Source: DASVFB01 sp963766345 (GTDB lineage: Bacteria; Actinomycetota; Thermoleophilia; Gaiellales; Gaiellaceae). Taken from it: 64,000 nucleotides of DNA. Every line of letters begins with the position of its first letter. The stretch's first letter is position 1. The position numbers were made by a program, and so were the translations under genes. Positions 60,438 to 64,000 of this stretch are shown one piece after another. A model generated the notes under the pieces. It was not told the origin of the DNA, made no database searches, and saw only the letters and a program-made list of their open reading frames with translations. The stretch is from contig CAVXZL010000012.1 of assembly GCA_963766345.1 (NCBI GenBank), forward strand, positions 930,001 to 994,000, given 5' to 3'.

Positions 60438-62495
60438 GTGTCGATTTGCCCGAGCTGCGGTCAAGAGAACCCGGACATCGCGCGCTTCTGCCTCCACTGC
60501 GGCACGGCGCTCGCGACGACGGCGCATCGCGAGGAGCGCCGCGTCGTCAGCGTGCTCTTCGTCGACATCGTCGGCTTCACGTCGCGCTCCGAGCACCTCG
60601 ATCCCGAGGACGTCCGCGCGTTCCTCAAGCCGTACTACGAGCACGTCCGCAAGGAGATCGAGGCGCGCGGCGGCAGGATCGAGAAGTTCGTCGGGGACGC
60701 CGTGCTCGGGATCTTCGGGGCGCCGGTCGCGCACGGCGACGACGCGGAGCGGGCGGTGCGGACGGCGCTCGCGATCCGCGACTCGCTCGGCGAGATGAAC
60801 GTCGTCGACCGCGAGCTCGACCTCCAGGCGCGACTCGCGGTCAACACGGGCGAGGTGATCGTCGATCTCGACGCGCGGCCCGAGGCGGGAGACTCGATGG
60901 TCGTCGGCGACGTCGTCAACACCGCGGCGCGGCTGCAGAGCGCCGCGCCGGCGAACGGCATCCTCGTCGGCCGCGAGACGTACGCGGCCACGCGCACCGC
61001 CGTCGAGTACGAGCCTGTGCCGCCGGTCATCGCCAAGGGAAAGGCTGCGCCCGTCGCGGCCTGGCTTGCGGTGGCGGCGGACGCGCCCGCCGGCCAGCGC
61101 ACGCTCTCGGAGGCGCCGCTCGTCGGCCGCGCGCGCGAGCTCGAGGTGCTGGGCCGGCTGTGGGCGCAGGTGTGCGAGGAGCGCCGTCCGCACCTCGTGA
61201 CCGTCATCGGCCCGGCCGGGATCGGCAAGAGCCGGCTCGCCGAGGAGTTCGCGCACGTCGTCGAGCGAGACGGCGGACGGCCCTTGCGCGGCCGGTCGGC
61301 GCCCTACGGCGACAGCTCCGCCTATGGCGCCTTCGCGCAGCACGTGAAGCAGGTCGCGCAGATCTTCGACAACGAGAATGCGGACGTCGTGCGCGAGAAG
61401 CTGCGCGGCATCGCCGACTGCGACGACGAGCTGATCGAGAACCTGGCGCTCTTCCTCGGCTTCGAGACCGAGAGCTCGGTCGACCGCGAGAGCCTCTTCT
61501 TCGCGGCTCGGCGCTTCGTCGAGCAAACCGCGCGCAGGCAGCCGACGCTGCTCGTGTTCGAAGACATCCACTGGGCCGATACGAGCCTGCTCGACCTGAT
61601 CGAGGTGCTGAGCTCGAGGACGGAGGACGTCCGCCTGCTCATCGTCGTGCTGACGCGGCCGGAGCTCTTCGCCGACCGCCCGGCGTGGGGAGGCGGCCTT
61701 CTCTCGGCGACGGCCCTCTCGCTCGAGCCGCTCGCGGCCGGCGAGTCGCTCGAGCTCGCGACGCAGCTGCTGACGGGAGGCGCAGGCGACTACGCCGCGC
61801 ATCTCGCCGCGACCGCGGAGGGCAACCCGCTGTTCATCGAGGAACTCGCCGCCGTCGTTGCCGAGCGCGGCTCGAACGACGCGCAGGACCTGCCGACGAC
61901 GATCCGGAGCATCCTCGAGGCGCGCCTCGACGCCCTCGAGCCGGACGAGCGCGCGGTGCTGCTCGACGCGTCGGTGGCCGGCAAGGTCTTCTGGCGCGGC
62001 CTCATCGAGCGGCTGCAGAGCCGCACCGTCGGGATCGGCGAGCTGCTCGGCGCGCTCGAGGCGCGCGGCCTGATCCGCCGCGAGGCCGTCTCGCGGATCC
62101 AGGGGGAGCAGCAGTACTCGTTCAAGCACGGTCTCATCCGCCAGGTCGCGTACGCGTCGGTGCCGCGGACGCGCCGGCGCGAGCGTCACGCCGAGGTCGC
62201 GCGCTTCCTCGAGGAGGCGACGACCGAGTCGGGCGTCTCGGCCTCGATCCTCGCCTACCACTGGAACGAGGCCGCCGACGTCGACCGCGCGGTCGCCTAC
62301 TTCACGGCGGCCGCCGACCACGCGGGACGCGGCTGGGCGAAGGAACGCGCCGTCGAGCTCTACAACGAGGCGTTCCGCCTTCTGCCCGAGGGAGACGACC
62401 GCCGCCGCACGCTCGGCGCGAAGCGCGCCGTTGCGTTCCAGGCGCTGTACCACGTGCCGGACGCGGCGAGTCTCGCTCGCCGCGCCGAACAGTGA
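60438..62495 (+). CDS. Class III adenylate cyclase with zinc ribbon and ATPase module
   Basis: A 685-residue signalling protein. A zinc ribbon comes first (ICPSCGQENPDIARFCLHCG), then the class III cyclase domain (about 37-200) with metal Asp motifs LFVDIVGFTSRSEHL and EKFVGDAVLGIFGAP. An AAA-type ATPase domain follows, with Walker A GPAGIGKSRLAEE and the Walker B-like LLVFEDIHWADTSLL. The C-terminal third (RIQGEQQYSFKHGLIRQVAY...) is helical, ending LYHVPDAASLARRAEQ. Such proteins are very numerous in Thermoleophilia and resemble LuxR/AfsR-type STAND regulators. Longer relatives carry TPR repeats; this one stops earlier. Confidence 0.87.
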   Translation: MSICPSCGQENPDIARFCLHCGTALATTAHREERRVVSVLFVDIVGFTSRSEHLDPEDVRAFLKPYYEHVRKEIEARGGRIEKFVGDAVLGIFGAPVAHGDDAERAVRTALAIRDSLGEMNVVDRELDLQARLAVNTGEVIVDLDARPEAGDSMVVGDVVNTAARLQSAAPANGILVGRETYAATRTAVEYEPVPPVIAKGKAAPVAAWLAVAADAPAGQRTLSEAPLVGRARELEVLGRLWAQVCEERRPHLVTVIGPAGIGKSRLAEEFAHVVERDGGRPLRGRSAPYGDSSAYGAFAQHVKQVAQIFDNENADVVREKLRGIADCDDELIENLALFLGFETESSVDRESLFFAARRFVEQTARRQPTLLVFEDIHWADTSLLDLIEVLSSRTEDVRLLIVVLTRPELFADRPAWGGGLLSATALSLEPLAAGESLELATQLLTGGAGDYAAHLAATAEGNPLFIEELAAVVAERGSNDAQDLPTTIRSILEARLDALEPDERAVLLDASVAGKVFWRGLIERLQSRTVGIGELLGALEARGLIRREAVSRIQGEQQYSFKHGLIRQVAYASVPRTRRRERHAEVARFLEEATTESGVSASILAYHWNEAADVDRAVAYFTAAADHAGRGWAKERAVELYNEAFRLLPEGDDRRRTLGAKRAVAFQALYHVPDAASLARRAEQ

Positions 62496-62501
62496 TCGCG
62501 C

Positions 62502-62804
62502 CTAATGCTGCGCCGGAGCGGCTTCGCCGTCGAGCGGGAAGTCGTCGGGAGTGACGTCGCCGACGATCTCCTGAATGACGTACTCGTGCTCGCCGAGCAG
62601 CTGCGCGTGCTCGCGGACGGTCTCCTCGTCGGGCGCCTCGTACACGCAGAAGGTGCCGGCCATGCCGCTCTCGTCCACGACGACGTGGCTGTGCTCCCAC
62701 ACGATGCCGTCGAGCCCCTTCCCGACCTGCTTCGACTTCTTGCCGATCCGAGGCATCTCGGTCTCGGTCACGCTGAACTTGCGAACGATCAAGTACCTAG
62801 GCAT
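62502..62804 (-). CDS. DUF4242 family protein
   Basis: A 100-residue protein of the DUF4242 family. It begins MPRYLIVRKF, continues with the conserved VWEHSHVVVDESGMAGTFCVYEAPDEETVREHAQ and ends with an acidic tail. The family is a small ferredoxin-like fold sometimes suggested to bind nickel; the His/Cys in this sequence would be the ligands. No function is established. ATG 62804 has GGAGGG a few bases upstream on the minus strand. It is convergent with the cyclase, 6 bases away. Confidence 0.85.
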   Translation of the reverse strand: MPRYLIVRKFSVTETEMPRIGKKSKQVGKGLDGIVWEHSHVVVDESGMAGTFCVYEAPDEETVREHAQLLGEHEYVIQEIVGDVTPDDFPLDGEAAPAQH

Positions 62805-62845
62805 TCGTTCCCTCCGATGTGGCCCGCTGGCCGAACGATACCGGG

Positions 62846-62977
62846 CTAGTAGCTCGAAACCGCGTTGTAGATGAGCCCGACGGCGGCGGTGCCGAGCGCG
62901 AGCACGATCGCGAGCGCGAGCAACGACCAGCCCCAGACGTTGTTCTTGCGCGCGAGCTCGCGTTCTTCGGGGTTCAC
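62846..62977 (-). CDS. Single-helix membrane microprotein next to ctaB
   Basis: A 43-residue protein, NPEERELARKNNVWGWSLLALAIVLALG..., with a charged N-terminus and one membrane helix. GTG 62977 overlaps the ctaB stop (GTGA), indicating real translation. Small proteins of this form sit with heme A and cytochrome oxidase genes in many bacteria and may be assembly or subunit partners of the oxidase. It is too short for a firm family assignment. Confidence 0.65.
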   Translation of the reverse strand: MNPEERELARKNNVWGWSLLALAIVLALGTAAVGLIYNAVSSY

Positions 62978-64000
62978 AGAACGTCCAGGGCCATGACGAC
63001 GAAGAGCAGCGCGAGGTAGAGGAGCGAGTAGTGGAAGAGCAGCGCGGCGCCGCGACGAGACGGGTGGCGCCGGAGCCGCAGCGTCAGGAAGAGGAACGCT
63101 CCTCCGAGCGCAAGCGCGCCCACCGCATAGCCGGCGCCGGCCGTTCCCCACGCGACCGGCAGCAGCGTCACGGCGATCAGCACGAGCGTGTAGAGGACGA
63201 TCTGGCGCAGCGTCTCCCGCTCGCCGCGCACCACGGGCAGCATCGGAACGCGCGCGGCGGCGTAGTTGTCGCGGATCAGCAGCGCGAGCGCCCAGAAGTG
63301 CGGCGGCGTCCAGAAGAAGACGATCAGGAAGAGGAAGGCCGCGGGGAGCGTGAGGTTCCCGGTCGCCGCCGCCCAGCCGACGAGCGGCGGGACGGCGCCG
63401 GCCGCGCCGCCGATCACGATGTTCTGCGGCGTCGAGCGCTTGAGCCAGCGGGTGTAGACGAGGACGTAGAAGAGGTTCCCGGCGAGCGCGAGTGCGGCGG
63501 TGAGGACGTTCACGGCGCTCGCGAGCAGGACGAACGAGAAGGCGCTGAGCGTGAGGCCGAACTCGAGAGCGCGCGCCGCGTCCATGCGGCCCGCTGCGAC
63601 CGGTCGCTTCTCCGTGCGCTTGCCCATCAGCCGGTCGATGTCCGCGTCGAGGACGTGGTTCAGCGCGCTGGCGCCGCCGCACGCGAGCGCAAGGCCGAGC
63701 ATCGCGGCAACGAAGAGCGAGGCGGAAGGCAAGCCGCGCGCGCCGATGACCATTCCGCATGCGCCGGTGAGCAGGAGCAGCGTCATGATCCGCGGCTTCG
63801 TGAGCGTCACGTAGTCGCGCCACGCACCGGCCGGGGCGGGCTCGCCGCGGAACGTCTGCACGCACGCGACGAGCGTCGCCGCGAACGCGGCCGCGGCCAC
63901 GGTCGCATGCAGCGGCTCGCCTTCGACGAGCGCGGCGGCGCCGAAGAGCCCGAGCGCGACGAGGGAAGGCTTGAACAACCTCGGCCGCGCGAGCTTGCCG
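62974..64000 (-). CDS. ctaB: Protoheme IX farnesyltransferase (heme O synthase), N-terminus at the window edge
   Basis: UbiA-family membrane prenyltransferase that adds farnesyl to heme B to make heme O. Motifs: DYVTLTKPRIMTLLLLTG, NHVLDADIDRLMGKRT with the aspartate cluster, YTRWLKRSTPQNIVIGGAAGAVPPLVGW, and FWTPPHFWALALL. Enzymes of this family are about 300 residues with nine helices. Here about 55 extra residues with two hydrophobic segments precede DYVTLTKPRI. The frame is open to base 64000; the first start seen is TTG 63978. It may be fused to, or overlap, a CtaA-like protein. Coupled to the 43-residue gene. Confidence 0.9.
   Translation of the reverse strand, partial: GKLARPRLFKPSLVALGLFGAAALVEGEPLHATVAAAAFAATLVACVQTFRGEPAPAGAWRDYVTLTKPRIMTLLLLTGACGMVIGARGLPSASLFVAAMLGLALACGGASALNHVLDADIDRLMGKRTEKRPVAAGRMDAARALEFGLTLSAFSFVLLASAVNVLTAALALAGNLFYVLVYTRWLKRSTPQNIVIGGAAGAVPPLVGWAAATGNLTLPAAFLFLIVFFWTPPHFWALALLIRDNYAAARVPMLPVVRGERETLRQIVLYTLVLIAVTLLPVAWGTAGAGYAVGALALGGAFLFLTLRLRRHPSRRGAALLFHYSLLYLALLFVVMALDVL

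Noticed and set aside
59157..62453. A 1,098-codon minus-strand open frame over the cyclase and amidase
   Set aside because: It is antisense to the cyclase and out of frame with the amidase; only its last 50 codons belong to the decayed surface gene.

Overview
The window is a gene-dense, strongly GC-rich stretch of bacterial chromosome with 60-odd protein genes. Many neighbours overlap by 1 or 4 bases (ATGA, GTGA, TGATG), so translational coupling is the rule. The gene set fits an actinobacterium: an fha/pstP/ftsW/pbpA/pknB cell-wall kinase operon, an Rpf-type wall hydrolase, a HisKA_2 kinase with an ANTAR regulator, OpcA, and an HxlR regulator. High GC, a zinc-ribbon/class III cyclase/ATPase protein and several glutamine synthetases suggest a deep-branching class such as Thermoleophilia. 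That placement is an inference. I see no tRNA, rRNA, CRISPR, insertion sequence or prophage.

Layout. 1-3.7 kb: class III aminotransferase (cut by the window edge), an orphan Ser/Thr kinase with an outside domain, a small secreted protein and a cNMP-binding-fold protein. 3.7-13.1 kb (minus strand): eight genes reading kinase with polytopic tail, fhaA, fhaB, pstP, ftsW, pbpA, pknB, ddl. This is peptidoglycan synthesis under phospho-control. 13.1-16.9 kb: membrane-anchored unknown, DUF4446, HNH nuclease, SIMPL protein, sulfurtransferase. 16.9-25.7 kb: nitrogen assimilation, with gltB (frameshifted as given) facing a minus-strand run glnA, acetyltransferase, PII and amt. Both gltB and glnA have structured leaders. 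25.7-32.5 kb: two tandem Cys-motif proteins, then a coupled operon of ABC transporter, two double-GNAT proteins, methyltransferase and MFS exporter. 32.5-34.6 kb: second glutamine synthetase and a zinc-ribbon microprotein among hairpins. 34.6-42 kb: membrane proteins, a PdtaS-like kinase, a beta-propeller lipoprotein, a divergent HxlR/VOC pair, a PdtaR-like ANTAR regulator whose only plausible start is ATC, an esterase and a Nudix enzyme. 42-49.8 kb: amidohydrolase, M23-Rpf wall hydrolase, third glutamine-synthetase homologue, ABC-F ATPase, gamma-glutamyltransferase. 49.8-58.7 kb: pentose phosphate cluster (tkt facing rpiB, tal, pgi, gnd, zwf, opcA) ending in an S51 peptidase. 58.7-64 kb: a decayed surface-protein gene, amidase, cyclase/ATPase, DUF4242 protein and heme O synthase.

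Regulatory themes seen directly in the DNA. Several genes start exactly 7 bases after a TANNNT box, which points to leaderless transcription. The glnA leader has a perfect intrinsic terminator 29 bases before the start codon, with a promoter upstream and competing hairpins, so it looks like an attenuator or riboswitch. The gltB and ABC-operon leaders each carry a tiny ORF near the predicted transcript start followed by strong hairpins. A 35-base palindromic element occurs twice, once inside the ddl reading frame.
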